The notes under the pieces are model-generated. The model saw only the letters and a list, made by a program, of their open reading frames with translations. It made no database searches and had not been told where the DNA came from. Positions 12,339-19,757 of a stretch of 46,824 bases of DNA are shown piece after piece. Origin of the DNA: a virus; IMG/VR virus record IMGVR_UViG_3300020156_000003, positions 1 to 46,824 of that record, one strand, 5' to 3'. Within the stretch, counting starts at the first letter, position 1. Each line of letters opens with the position of its first letter. The translations under genes were made by a program, and so were the position numbers.

Positions 12339-12521
12339 ATGATTTTCAAAGTGCTATGTGCGCAGCAAAACGGAGAGGTCAGGGCGGACAGGTTCGAGAC
12401 GCAGCATCTTCTCAGCAACCCGCGCCATATTGCCGACCGCATCCGGCAACTGTACGAAGGTTCGGATGTGGAAGTCATCGGCGTTGTGCGCGTGTCCGAA
12501 GTGGACATCGACATTCACTGA
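12339..12521 (+). CDS. Small protein flanking the LuxR gene, paralogue 2
   Basis: The 60-residue product begins at ATG 12339 behind AAAGGAAGG. It aligns along its length with the 58-aa product at 11127: MIFKVLC, a variable middle, DRFET, IRQLYEGSDVEVIGVV and the identical end IDIH. A GC-rich hairpin follows the stop. The surrounding gap (12120-12338) has a small hairpin (TGGTG/CACCA) but no clear promoter. Its function is unknown; shared synteny with the receptor is the only clue. Confidence 0.7.
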   Translation: MIFKVLCAQQNGEVRADRFETQHLLSNPRHIADRIRQLYEGSDVEVIGVVRVSEVDIDIH

Positions 12522-12528
12522 CCCTTCG

Positions 12529-12548
12529 GGGCCGGCGCTCGCCGGCCC
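12529..12548. terminator. GC-rich hairpin between convergent genes
   Basis: GGGCCGGC-GCTC-GCCGGCCC lies between the stop at 12521 and the convergent helicase stop at 12552. There is no T tract on either side, so it may be a rho-assisted or weak bidirectional terminator. Confidence 0.5.
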
Positions 12549-12551
12549 AAC

Positions 12552-14294
12552 TTACGCCGCCAGCGTCGCGCGCGCAAACCCCAACTGTTCCATGTCGAAG
12601 TCCCGGCCGCCTTCGTAGATGAAGCGGTCAAATCCCGGTGTACCCTTGATGATCGCCTGACGCTGCTTGGCGTGCGTGACCAAATGGTCATTGAATGCGT
12701 CGGCAAAGTCGATGATGAAGCACAGGTTTGGCATTCCATTCTTCTTTTCGCGCAGCCCGCGACCGATGCGCTGGCGCAGCGCGACCTCGGCCTTCCCGCC
12801 GCCGGCCAGAATCACGTAGCCGACCGCCGGCACGTCCACGCCCACGTCAAGAATGGTGGTGCCGATCAGGACGTCAATGTCGCCGCGCGCCAGGCGTCCC
12901 AACGCGCGCTTACGGCCCTCCTGGTCATCCTCACCCTGGATGAACTCCACCCGCAGACCGGCTTCGGCGATCGCCTTTTTCAGCTTGTCACCGTGCGCAG
13001 TCTGCTGCACCAGGATCATGCCGTTTAGGCCGTAGCGTGACATGCGCACGCATTCCTCGACGATCAGTCCGTTGCGGTAGTCGTTGTCCACGATCCCCAG
13101 GCGGTACGCGGCCTGCCAGCCAGTGCCGCGCATGAGCTTTTGCGGCTTGAACTTGAGTGGCACGAACTTGAAATGCGGCTGCGCCAGGATGCCGCGGTCG
13201 ATCAGGGTTTCCTCGCTGACCTTGATGGCGATCGGCCCCGCGCACGCCATCAGGCGCATGTTCGATTCCTCGTTCTCCTTCATGAACGGGGTGGCGGTGA
13301 GCGCCAGGCGGTAGTGCGCGTTCTTGCAGTGGCGCAGGATCTCGTAGTAGCTGTTGCCGGACGCTTCGTGCGCTTCCTCCAGGATCACCAGCCCAAACAT
13401 GGACAGCAACTGGATGGTGCGAGCGCGGTCGCGCATGTGCTCCGCGACTTTCACCGCGGCTTCCGCGCGCATCTTGCCCACTAGCGCCTTGCGTTGGGCG
13501 ACCTGGCGCGCGTCAAGCGCTTCGAGCTGGCGCTTGCGCTCGGCCGGTTTGACGCCGGCGGCCAAAAGCCGATTCTCCAGCGCCCTGTGTTCCTTCAGCT
13601 CGGCCTTGACGCGGGCGTCCGTCATTTTGTCCAGCTCGCCGTCGATCGTCTTTTCCTCCAGGCGCGAGATCAAGGTCTGCACCATGCCCACGCACATTTT
13701 CTTGACCGCTTGCCGCGTGTTCCCGTGCTCGTCAACGATGGTGTGACCGAATTGGCCGTCGCCCAGCACCGATACGGGCACCCCGAGGTCTTTCTCGAAC
13801 GCGTCTTTCATCTGGTACATCAGAATGCCGCGCGTGGTCAGAAACAGCGTGGGCATGTTGATCGAGGCGAAGGCCATGCGGGCGATGCGGCTCTTGCCGC
13901 CGCCGGTGGCAACCTGCGCGATGATCGCGCCGTGCTTGCGCAGCCGACGGATGACCTCCGGCTGGTAGTCGTAGCGACCCTCGTAGCCGAAGCTGTCGAT
14001 CACCGGCAGCTCCGGCCCCTGCGGCTCGGGCAGCGGCTTGCGCGCCAGGCGTACTTCGTAGCCCTTGTGCCGCAGCTTGGCGGCGACGAAATGCACGAAG
14101 CCGGCGGGGAAGGTGCCAAGCTTGAAATCCAGGAAGGAGCTGCGGCCATCCCAATTGCCGCGCTTGAAGGCAATAGTGTGCTCGGCGCCATCCACCGCAT
14201 ACGACAGGATGGACTGGACTTCAAGCTTCACGTCTCGCGTCGGCTCATGGAGCTTGGCGACGGTGGCGTTGGAGGCGATGGTGACGACGGTCAT
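12552..14294 (-). CDS. SF2 DEAD/DEAH-box helicase (UvsW-like)
   Basis: The 580-residue protein carries the SF2 set in order: motif I QVATGGGKSR (about residue 127), motif II LEEAHEA (about 305), motif III LTATPF (about 332) and motif VI QRIGRGLR (508-515). A ~85-residue charged, probably coiled-coil insertion (about 211-296) separates motifs Ia and II. Phage helicases of this type (T4 UvsW is the model) unwind branched DNA in recombination and replication. The Walker B core is EEAH rather than DEAH. Start ATG 14294 is preferred over TTG 14306 because the promoter at 14354-14326 leaves a ~25-nt leader; no good ribosome site is seen for either. Confidence 0.88.
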   Translation of the reverse strand: MTVVTIASNATVAKLHEPTRDVKLEVQSILSYAVDGAEHTIAFKRGNWDGRSSFLDFKLGTFPAGFVHFVAAKLRHKGYEVRLARKPLPEPQGPELPVIDSFGYEGRYDYQPEVIRRLRKHGAIIAQVATGGGKSRIARMAFASINMPTLFLTTRGILMYQMKDAFEKDLGVPVSVLGDGQFGHTIVDEHGNTRQAVKKMCVGMVQTLISRLEEKTIDGELDKMTDARVKAELKEHRALENRLLAAGVKPAERKRQLEALDARQVAQRKALVGKMRAEAAVKVAEHMRDRARTIQLLSMFGLVILEEAHEASGNSYYEILRHCKNAHYRLALTATPFMKENEESNMRLMACAGPIAIKVSEETLIDRGILAQPHFKFVPLKFKPQKLMRGTGWQAAYRLGIVDNDYRNGLIVEECVRMSRYGLNGMILVQQTAHGDKLKKAIAEAGLRVEFIQGEDDQEGRKRALGRLARGDIDVLIGTTILDVGVDVPAVGYVILAGGGKAEVALRQRIGRGLREKKNGMPNLCFIIDFADAFNDHLVTHAKQRQAIIKGTPGFDRFIYEGGRDFDMEQLGFARATLAA

Positions 14295-14325
14295 AGGGCT
14301 TGCCAAGGTGTTTTCGTTGGAGTAA

Positions 14326-14354
14326 AGTATAAGTCACCAATGACTTAGACGCAA
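14326..14354 (-). promoter_or_regulatory. Leftward promoter with perfect dyad in spacer
   Basis: On the minus strand TTGCGT (14354-14349), a 17-bp spacer and TATACT (14331-14326). The spacer holds the dyad AAGTCATTGGTGACTT. It would drive the helicase. The same dyad lies 22 bp before the divergent gene at 14368, so one bound protein could affect both directions. Confidence 0.7.
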
Positions 14355-14367
14355 CGATTCTATAAGT

Positions 14368-15018
14368 ATGCAAACGACACAACTGCTGGAATGCGATCCG
14401 CGCACTCTTCAGCCCAATCCCTGGAACACGAATGTCGTGAGTCCGGACAACGAGGCCAAGATCGATGAATCGATCAAGCGGCTCGGCATGTTCAAGCCGA
14501 TCGTGGTGCGCACACTGGACGATGGCGCGCTACAAATCCTGGGCGGCGCGCACCGCCGTGACTCTGCGATCCGGCTCGGCATGAAGAAGGTTCCGGTCAT
14601 CAATCTCGGCTCCATCGACGATAAGAAGGCCAAGGAGATCGGGCTGGTGGACAACGGCCGCTACGGCGCCGACGACACGCTGCAACTGGCCGAATTGCTC
14701 GACTCCCTCGGCGCACCCGAAGACCTCGCGAAGTTCATGCCGTACACCGATGCGGATTTCGCGTCGATCTTCTCAAGTGTGAATATAGCGCTCGACGATC
14801 TTGATCTGCCCGATGACGACGGCGCAGCCCCAAGCGCGCCCGCCCCCAAACCCGCGCAGACCCACGCGGTCATGCGCTTCAAAGTGCCGCTGGGCGACGA
14901 CCAGATGATTTCGGAAGCTGTCGCCAGGGTGATGAAGCAGCAAGGCTTCACCGAGGCCGACGAGCTGACCAACGCCGGCGACGCTCTCGTCCACATTTTC
15001 AAGAAGGCAGGGTACTGA
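14368..15018 (+). CDS. ParB/Srx-fold protein 1
   Basis: The 216-residue product has the ParB N-terminal nuclease-fold signature: LQPNPWNTN, IDESIKRLGMFKPIVVR, then ILGGAHRRDSAIRLGM with the GGAHRR motif at 59-64. It lacks the ParB central HTH; an acidic, proline-rich linker and a C-terminal helical domain follow. Phage members of this fold often act on DNA or regulate modification enzymes. The start follows CTATAAGT with no Shine-Dalgarno. It leads a long rightward operon ending at 19739. Confidence 0.8.
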   Translation: MQTTQLLECDPRTLQPNPWNTNVVSPDNEAKIDESIKRLGMFKPIVVRTLDDGALQILGGAHRRDSAIRLGMKKVPVINLGSIDDKKAKEIGLVDNGRYGADDTLQLAELLDSLGAPEDLAKFMPYTDADFASIFSSVNIALDDLDLPDDDGAAPSAPAPKPAQTHAVMRFKVPLGDDQMISEAVARVMKQQGFTEADELTNAGDALVHIFKKAGY

Positions 15019-15019
15019 C

Positions 15020-15190
15020 ATGGCACGTTGCGACGGCGGCTATCCCTTTTGCGAGGACTGCGTCCACTACGGTAATCCCACCGGCGAGTGCGACGAGTGC
15101 GAGGACGGCTCCATGTATGAGGAGGCTGACAGCGTCGAGGAGCTGTCGGTTCACGAACTCAAATTCATGATTTTGAAGGAGGCGGCATGA
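15020..15190 (+). CDS. Cys-rich small protein, probable zinc binder
   Basis: The 56-residue product begins two bases after the previous stop and has Cys at residues 4, 11, 14, 24 and 27, including two CxxC pairs (CEDC, CDEC). An acidic helix follows (SVEELSVHELKFMILKEA). Zinc binding is likely from spacing. It overlaps the next gene as ATGA. Confidence 0.6.
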   Translation: MARCDGGYPFCEDCVHYGNPTGECDECEDGSMYEEADSVEELSVHELKFMILKEAA

Positions 15191-15294
15191 GTCCGGCTGT
15201 GTTTGTGACTTGGGTGCTGGCCGTCGCCTTCAGCTTCCTGATCTTTGGCACTCTTTTCGCGGGCGCCTACGTCTGCTGGAAGGACATCAAATGA
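15187..15294 (+). CDS. Single-pass membrane peptide, 35 aa
   Basis: An ATGA-overlap start gives a 35-residue peptide, almost all one membrane segment (VFVTWVLAVAFSFLIFGTLF) ending CWKDIK. AAGGAGGCGGC before the start is a strong ribosome site. It is coupled to a two-span peptide directly downstream. Together they could form a membrane complex; a lysis role is possible, but no endolysin is nearby. Confidence 0.6.
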   Translation: MSPAVFVTWVLAVAFSFLIFGTLFAGAYVCWKDIK

Positions 15295-15473
15295 TCGACT
15301 GGTGGATTGTTCCGACCATCATCACGCTGCTTGGTATCGCCGGCATGGTTGGCAGCCTGTTCGGGCGTGACTGGTTCGAGGCGGGTCTGATCGGCATGGT
15401 CGGGGCCGTCATTCTCTTTTGCCTGGCGCCGATCACCTGGATCGTGTGTCTTTTGTTGAAAGTGTTCTCATGA
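15291..15473 (+). CDS. Two-span membrane protein, 60 aa
   Basis: The ATG overlaps the previous stop. Two hydrophobic helices (WWIVPTIITLLGIAGMVGSLF and MVGAVILFCLAPITWIVCLLL) flank a short charged turn GRDWFEAG. Size and topology resemble small holins, yet the location inside a ParB/ABC/GNAT operon argues for another role. Its TGA overlaps the next ATG. Confidence 0.6.
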   Translation: MIDWWIVPTIITLLGIAGMVGSLFGRDWFEAGLIGMVGAVILFCLAPITWIVCLLLKVFS

Positions 15474-16114
15474 AGATCCAGAAATGGGGCATCGAGCGCG
15501 TCATCCCCTACGAACTGAACGCGAAAATCCATGATCCCGAGCAGGTCAAGCGTATCGCCAAGTCGATCGCCGAGCTTGGATGGGATCAGCCCATCGTGGT
15601 GGACAAGAACGGCGTGATCATCAAGGGTCACGGCCGGCGCCTGGCCGCCATCTCGCTCGGTTACAAGGAAGTGCCGGTCTTGGTGCGTGACGACCTGACG
15701 CCGGATCAGGTGAAGGCCGCGCGCCTGGCGGACAACCGCGTTGCCATCGGCAACATCGACGCCGAGCTGCTTGCCAAAGACCTGGCCGATCTCGAATTCG
15801 ACCTGACCGGCATTTTCGACGCCAAGGAGCTGGAGTTCGTCACGGCCGATCTGGGCGAGCTGAACCAGGATGCCTTCGTTGCCGACCTGGACGCGGAGAT
15901 TGCCGCGCAGGCCGACGAGACGACCAACGCGATCGCCGCGGCGGCCGACAAGGCGGTGCCGATCCAGAAGGCGCTGGGCTTTAAGGCGATCAAGGGTTCC
16001 GACGAGCGCGCAGTTGCCATGTTCATGGCGCAGTTGGAGGCCGAGTCCGGATTGACCGGCGCAGAAGCCTTCATGGAATTCATTCGCGCTTTCGCTCCTG
16101 CGAGTAAGTCATGA
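15470..16114 (+). CDS. ParB/Srx-fold protein 2
   Basis: The 214-residue product has KIQKWGIERVIPYELNAKIH, SIAELGWDQPIVVDKNGV and IIKGHGRRLAAISLGYKEV, the ParB-like nuclease fold with KGHGRR at 52-57. A conserved RLADNRVA follows, typical of phage members. The C-terminal third is alanine-rich and helical. It is distinct in sequence from the ParB-like protein at 14368, not a recent duplicate. Its stop lies inside the dyad copy at 16106. Confidence 0.8.
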   Translation: MKIQKWGIERVIPYELNAKIHDPEQVKRIAKSIAELGWDQPIVVDKNGVIIKGHGRRLAAISLGYKEVPVLVRDDLTPDQVKAARLADNRVAIGNIDAELLAKDLADLEFDLTGIFDAKELEFVTADLGELNQDAFVADLDAEIAAQADETTNAIAAAADKAVPIQKALGFKAIKGSDERAVAMFMAQLEAESGLTGAEAFMEFIRAFAPASKS

Positions 16115-16122
16115 GTGACTGC
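16105..16122. promoter_or_regulatory. Dyad copy at a gene junction
   Basis: TAAGTCATGAGTGACTGC contains the stop of the ParB-like gene and the ATG of the SGNH gene. No promoter boxes fit around it. It is the only copy embedded in overlapping coding ends. Confidence 0.45.
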
Positions 16123-16719
16123 ATTCGCGTCGCAGTTGTCGCGTTTGTGACGGCCGTGTTGCTCGCCTGCGGCGGAGGAGGCGAGGGCGGCGCATCGCCG
16201 CGCACGGTCGTTGAGCTGTACGGCGAATCGACCATGACCGGCTACGGCGCGACCACCAGTCTGCCCGCCGAGCTGCAAAAGCTGCGCCCCGACCTGGAGG
16301 TTATCGGGCGCGGCGTCAACAGCACGACAGCCAGCGACCAACTGAAGACCTGGAACCCGCAAGCGTCGCCGGCACGGCTCGTCGTCATCAACCGCGGCAT
16401 CAATGAGCCGTACCGGGGCGTGCCGCCCGAACAGTTCCGCGCCGATCTCGCCCTGCTGGTGCGGCAGGCGCGCGACGCCGGCAAGCACGTCATCCTCCAG
16501 ACCCCAAACCCCGTGACCGGCGAGCTGGCCGCCGGCGTGCAGACAAGCGCGCAGGTAGTGCGGGAGGTCGCGTCCGCGATGAATGTGCCGCTGTCGGACG
16601 CCAACGCCATCCCAAACGCTGCCTCCCTGCTCGTCGACCCGCTGCACCCGAGCAACGCGCTGATCGGCCTGATGGCGTCCGATCTGGCGCGACTCATTCC
16701 CACCGAAAGGAGCAAGTAA
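16111..16719 (+). CDS. SGNH-hydrolase-like lipoprotein
   Basis: The 202-residue product opens with a lipoprotein signal (VAVVAFVTAVLLAC, lipobox Cys20) and a Gly-rich linker. SGNH blocks follow in order: YGESTMTGYG (nucleophile Ser40), GRGVNSTTA, NRGINEP in place of GxND, and DPLHPSN with Asp176 and His179. It is probably an esterase or lipase-like enzyme anchored in the envelope. Phage-encoded esterases can alter surface polysaccharide or cell-wall acetyl groups, and phage lipoproteins can block superinfection; which applies is unknown. It overlaps both neighbours. Confidence 0.78.
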   Translation: MSDCIRVAVVAFVTAVLLACGGGGEGGASPRTVVELYGESTMTGYGATTSLPAELQKLRPDLEVIGRGVNSTTASDQLKTWNPQASPARLVVINRGINEPYRGVPPEQFRADLALLVRQARDAGKHVILQTPNPVTGELAAGVQTSAQVVREVASAMNVPLSDANAIPNAASLLVDPLHPSNALIGLMASDLARLIPTERSK

Positions 16720-16883
16720 TGGACAAATTTTGGATGTGGTTGGCCTGGCGCCTGCCGCGACGTGCCGCGTATTGGGCGGCGTGCCGCGTGATGGCCCACG
16801 CCACGGTCGTTTATTCGACCAAAACCGCTTGCGAGCTATCGCCGGCCGACTGCCTGAAGGCATGGAGCGAAAAAGCGAAATGA
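16719..16883 (+). CDS. Small conserved-type phage protein, 54 aa
   Basis: Starts at an ATG overlapping the TAA before it, with AAAGGAGCAAG as ribosome site. The sequence MDKFWMWLAWRLPRRAAYWA then AHATVV and LSPADCLKAW resembles short WLPxxxVYW-type proteins I associate with tailed phages near structural operons. Amphipathic, Trp-rich helices suggest membrane association. Function unknown. Confidence 0.6.
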   Translation: MDKFWMWLAWRLPRRAAYWAACRVMAHATVVYSTKTACELSPADCLKAWSEKAK

Positions 16884-17536
16884 CCATTTACACCGTAGAC
16901 AAACGCTTCCACACGGAAGTTGAGCGCACGCCGCGCGTACTGGAGATCGCCGAAGCCTTCGGCCTGGGCCTGGACGACAAGGAGTTCGTCGTCTTCGATA
17001 ACCAGCCGATCGAGATCGAGCAGGGCGACGTGGTGTATGTGACCGGCCAGTCCGGCGCCGGCAAGTCGACCGTGCTGCGCGAGCTGAAAAGCCAGATGGA
17101 AGCGGCCGGTCACCAGATCGCCGACATCGACGCTATCCCGATGGTCAATTCGCCGCTGATCGACCAGATCGGCAAGAACACCACCGAGGCGCTGAACTTC
17201 CTGTCGATCGCCGGCCTGAACGACGCCTACCTGTTCATCCGGAAGCCCCATGAGCTGTCCGACGGCCAGCGCTACCGCTTCAAGCTCGCCAAGATCATCG
17301 AATCCGGCGCGAAGGTCTGGGTCGCCGACGAGTTCCTGGCCGTCCTCGACCGCACCACGGCCAAGGTGATCGCCTTCAACTTGCAGAAGGTCGCGCGCAA
17401 GCTCGGCGCCACGCTGATGGTCGCCACCACCCATACCGACATGGTCGCCGACCTGGCGCCCACCGTCTACATCGAGAAACGCTACCGCGAGAAGATCCAG
17501 ATCGTTCGCGCACCGGAAGGACTGAAGAATGCATAA
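16880..17536 (+). CDS. ABC-type ATPase (COG2401-like, stand-alone)
   Basis: The 218-residue product has all ABC ATPase motifs: Walker A GQSGAGKST (56-64), signature LSDGQ (126-130), Walker B VWVADEF (146-152) and a switch His in TTHTD (185). The nucleotide-binding domain is small, and no membrane partner is encoded nearby, so transport is unlikely. Start ATG 16880 overlaps the previous stop; the longer frame from 16730 is rejected. In COG2401 proteins an ABC ATPase is fused to an acetyltransferase; here a GNAT gene sits 0.9 kb downstream in the same operon. Confidence 0.82.
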   Translation: MTIYTVDKRFHTEVERTPRVLEIAEAFGLGLDDKEFVVFDNQPIEIEQGDVVYVTGQSGAGKSTVLRELKSQMEAAGHQIADIDAIPMVNSPLIDQIGKNTTEALNFLSIAGLNDAYLFIRKPHELSDGQRYRFKLAKIIESGAKVWVADEFLAVLDRTTAKVIAFNLQKVARKLGATLMVATTHTDMVADLAPTVYIEKRYREKIQIVRAPEGLKNA

Positions 17537-17858
17537 CACCGACGACGCCAAGTTCATGGATGACGTACTGAAGCGCTCCTACGGCGCCCCGGTGGTGGTC
17601 ATGTTCCATTCGCCCACCTGCGGCCCCTGCGCCTCCATGAAGCCGATGATCGAGCGCCTGGCGACTGAGTTGGGCTTTTTGCTGGTTGGCGTGGACGCCT
17701 CGCGCAACCGCGGTCTGGTCACGTCCGAGTCCGTACGTGCGGTGCCAACCATGATGATCTACAAGAACGGCAAGCAGCACGGATCTTCCCTGGCCGGCGC
17801 CAAGACGGAGCCGGTGGTTCGCTCCTACCTGCACGCCCACGGCGTCGCTGGAGCCTAA
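17529..17858 (+). CDS. Thioredoxin-like protein
   Basis: The 109-residue product shows the thioredoxin fold: VVVMFHSPTCGPC with the CGPC redox motif at 31-34 and the cis-proline in RAVPTMMIY (Pro73). Length is standard. It would reduce disulfides in the cytoplasm. It overlaps the ABC ATPase gene by 8 bp. Its place between the ATPase and GNAT genes suggests it may keep a Cys-dependent partner reduced, though phage thioredoxins also serve polymerases or reductases. Confidence 0.88.
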   Translation: MHNTDDAKFMDDVLKRSYGAPVVVMFHSPTCGPCASMKPMIERLATELGFLLVGVDASRNRGLVTSESVRAVPTMMIYKNGKQHGSSLAGAKTEPVVRSYLHAHGVAGA

Positions 17859-17859
17859 C

Positions 17860-17982
17860 GTGGGCGCATTCGTCCTTGACCTGCTTGGCACCTTCACGCT
17901 TCTGGGCCTGATCTGGGGCGTGTGCGCCATCTTCGACTACTTCGACAACGACAACGACGACGATCCGTGGAGCTACGCATGA
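17860..17982 (+). CDS. Membrane peptide with acidic tail, 40 aa (GTG start)
   Basis: GTG 17860 begins one base after the previous stop. One membrane segment (AFVLDLLGTFTLLGLIWGVC) is followed by an Asp/Asn-rich tail (DYFDNDNDDDPW). It overlaps the next gene as ATGA. No ribosome site is obvious, so coupling is likely. Function unknown. Confidence 0.5.
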   Translation: MGAFVLDLLGTFTLLGLIWGVCAIFDYFDNDNDDDPWSYA

Positions 17983-18440
17983 CACACGAACAATTTTCCT
18001 TCTGGCTGGAAGGCTACCTGGCCGCGGGCGGCACCGACATCGCGGTGATCCGCGCCAAGCTGGCTGAGATCCGCCTGCCGAACCCGCACATGCCCCACGT
18101 CGGCATTCGCACGCCACAAAAGTGGCCTGAAAAGACGCCCATCTTTGGGCCGGACAACACAATGACGCGCACCCTGGAGCTGCGGCCGAGCGGCTTCCCG
18201 ACCGGGCCGGTCGTAACCAGTTACCTTGCCGGGAATGACCGCGTCCTGCTGTGCGACGCTGTCGCCAAAGGGGCGGGCGCTGACAACGCCGGCACCTGGG
18301 TGGGCGGCCACATCGATGACCAGCGCGAAGCCCTCCATGCCGCACGCTCGCGCACTGCGGCGCAAGCGTATGCCGAGCAGGAGGAGATCGACACCCAGAA
18401 TGCCCTGCACACGCTGCGCCGGTCCTCGGAGGCGCACTGA
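17979..18440 (+). CDS. Hypothetical phage protein, 153 aa
   Basis: The N-terminus MTHEQFSFWLEGYLAAGG resembles a short module seen in many small phage proteins (FxxWLEGYL). The rest is unlike anything I know: a proline-rich stretch, LRPSGFPTGPVVTSYLAG, and a charged C-terminal helix (QAYAEQEEIDTQNALHTLRR). TGATG overlaps the GNAT gene. It may be an accessory subunit for its neighbours. Confidence 0.65.
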   Translation: MTHEQFSFWLEGYLAAGGTDIAVIRAKLAEIRLPNPHMPHVGIRTPQKWPEKTPIFGPDNTMTRTLELRPSGFPTGPVVTSYLAGNDRVLLCDAVAKGAGADNAGTWVGGHIDDQREALHAARSRTAAQAYAEQEEIDTQNALHTLRRSSEAH

Positions 18441-19429
18441 TGATCGTCGCCGACAACGCCGACATCCTGATCGAGCGCCGACAGGTTCCCGCCGGCCACG
18501 CGCTGTCGCTGCTGTCGCAGATTTACGTCGAGCGCGGCACCAAAGCCGATTGGGATCTGCTGCATGAACTGCACTACAAGGCGGAGAACCTGGGGATCGG
18601 GCCGAAAATCTACCGCTGCGTGCTGGACGGGCAGGTGATCGGCGTGGGCGTCATGACGGTGCCCAAGATGCTGCTGTCGGGCCGCAACGAAGCGATGCCC
18701 CACATGCGCCCGAACACCAATGGACGCGACAGCAAGCTGATCAACCGTCACCGCGCCCTGTGGTTGAACGCGCACTCCTGCACGAACTCGCGACTGGTGC
18801 TGGATACCATGTACCGCGGCGCCGGCATTGCGTACCGGATGCAGAACCTCATGATGCGCATGACGGGCTGCCGCTTCGTGGAGTTCCAGTCGAGCATGAG
18901 CAAGTTCAACCCGTTCGCGGCCAAGGCCGGCATGAAGTTCACCAAGCCGCGTCGCTCGGGCAATTACGAGAAGGGGCTGGCATTCTTTCGGCGCTGGTTC
19001 ACGTCCATGCCGATGGATTACGTGGGCGTCAAGGCCGAGATCGAGGCGTTTCCGCCGGCCGTCCGCGACAAGTGCATCGCCGAGATGCGCAAGTTCTACT
19101 ACACCTGCTCCAGCATGGAAAAGTCGGGCGACAACCGCGCCAACGGCACATCGCGCGTCGAGGCGATGGAGGTCGGCTACCTGCTCAAGTCCCTGCAACA
19201 GCTCGTCCTGGCGAGTCCGCTGTACGGCATTTTTGAGAATCCCGACTTCGGCCAAGCGCTGCCGGCACGTCTGCCGCTGGTGGCGTTCGACAACCAACCC
19301 CTGACCGCGCCGCTGGATGTTGCCGCGGCCAACGAACAAATGAGCCGAGTCGAATGCCGCGAGGCGATCGCGTCGGCCATGCAAGCCTTTGATGAGGATG
19401 AAGATGCACCTGACGGCCAAGCAGATTGA
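18440..19429 (+). CDS. GNAT-fold acyltransferase (COG2401/Mom-like group)
   Basis: The 329-residue product has a GNAT core in its first half: VLDGQVIGVGVM, then RLVLDTMYRGAGIAYRMQ with the acyl-CoA-binding R-G-x-G/A turn at 126-130, and FVEFQSSMSKFNPFAAKAGM (146-165). The latter strings recall the acetyltransferase half of ABC-ATPase/acetyltransferase fusions and, more loosely, the phage Mu Mom DNA-modification acyltransferase. The C-terminal 150 residues are helical and unassigned. It ends an operon holding the ABC ATPase. The substrate, whether DNA, protein or small molecule, cannot be told from sequence. Confidence 0.75.
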   Translation: MIVADNADILIERRQVPAGHALSLLSQIYVERGTKADWDLLHELHYKAENLGIGPKIYRCVLDGQVIGVGVMTVPKMLLSGRNEAMPHMRPNTNGRDSKLINRHRALWLNAHSCTNSRLVLDTMYRGAGIAYRMQNLMMRMTGCRFVEFQSSMSKFNPFAAKAGMKFTKPRRSGNYEKGLAFFRRWFTSMPMDYVGVKAEIEAFPPAVRDKCIAEMRKFYYTCSSMEKSGDNRANGTSRVEAMEVGYLLKSLQQLVLASPLYGIFENPDFGQALPARLPLVAFDNQPLTAPLDVAAANEQMSRVECREAIASAMQAFDEDEDAPDGQAD

Positions 19430-19739
19430 ACTGCTGCGCGTGATCGCTGCCGGCAACGGGCCGGGCGAGCCGTGCGACCTGGACGAAATCCTGGAGCGCG
19501 TGCGCTATGAAACGACCAAGGCGAGCCTTCAGTTCTCGATCCGCGCGCTGATCCAACGCGGCCTGATCGAGAAGAAGGACGTGGAGAAGCGGCGCGGCCG
19601 GCAGCGGCGACCGATCGCCATCACGACCTTGGGACTTGGGTATGTCGGCGGGCCGAAGACAACGGCCCCCGCGAACCCCATCATTTCCACGGTCGAGGAC
19701 GATGCACTGGATGCCGCCCTGGAGCTTCTGGAGCCGTAG
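19404..19739 (+). CDS. Winged-helix DNA-binding protein
   Basis: From ATG 19404 (111 aa; in-frame ATGs at 19392 and 19398 are alternatives) the product reads as a winged helix: LTAKQIELLRVIAAG, DEILERVRYETTKASLQFSI and RALIQRGLIEKKDVEKRRGR, with a basic wing. It resembles MarR/DNA-replication-type wHTH proteins. It lies at the end of the operon and directly before two copies of the CTTGGGACTCCCAAG dyad, which makes it a candidate binder of them; that is inference. It overlaps the GNAT gene by 26 bp. Confidence 0.65.
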   Translation: MHLTAKQIELLRVIAAGNGPGEPCDLDEILERVRYETTKASLQFSIRALIQRGLIEKKDVEKRRGRQRRPIAITTLGLGYVGGPKTTAPANPIISTVEDDALDAALELLEP

Positions 19740-19757
19740 AGGTAATGGAAGCCTTTA

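Noticed and set aside
15187-15473. Holin pair
   Set aside because: Size and spans would fit, but no endolysin or spanin is adjacent and the genes are coupled to unrelated enzymes.
15706-16887. 393-codon minus-strand frame opposite ParB-like and SGNH genes
   Set aside because: Both plus-strand genes show ordered catalytic motifs; the antisense frame shows none.
18221-19456. 411-codon minus-strand frame opposite the GNAT gene
   Set aside because: Antisense to a conserved enzyme and to two coupled neighbours.
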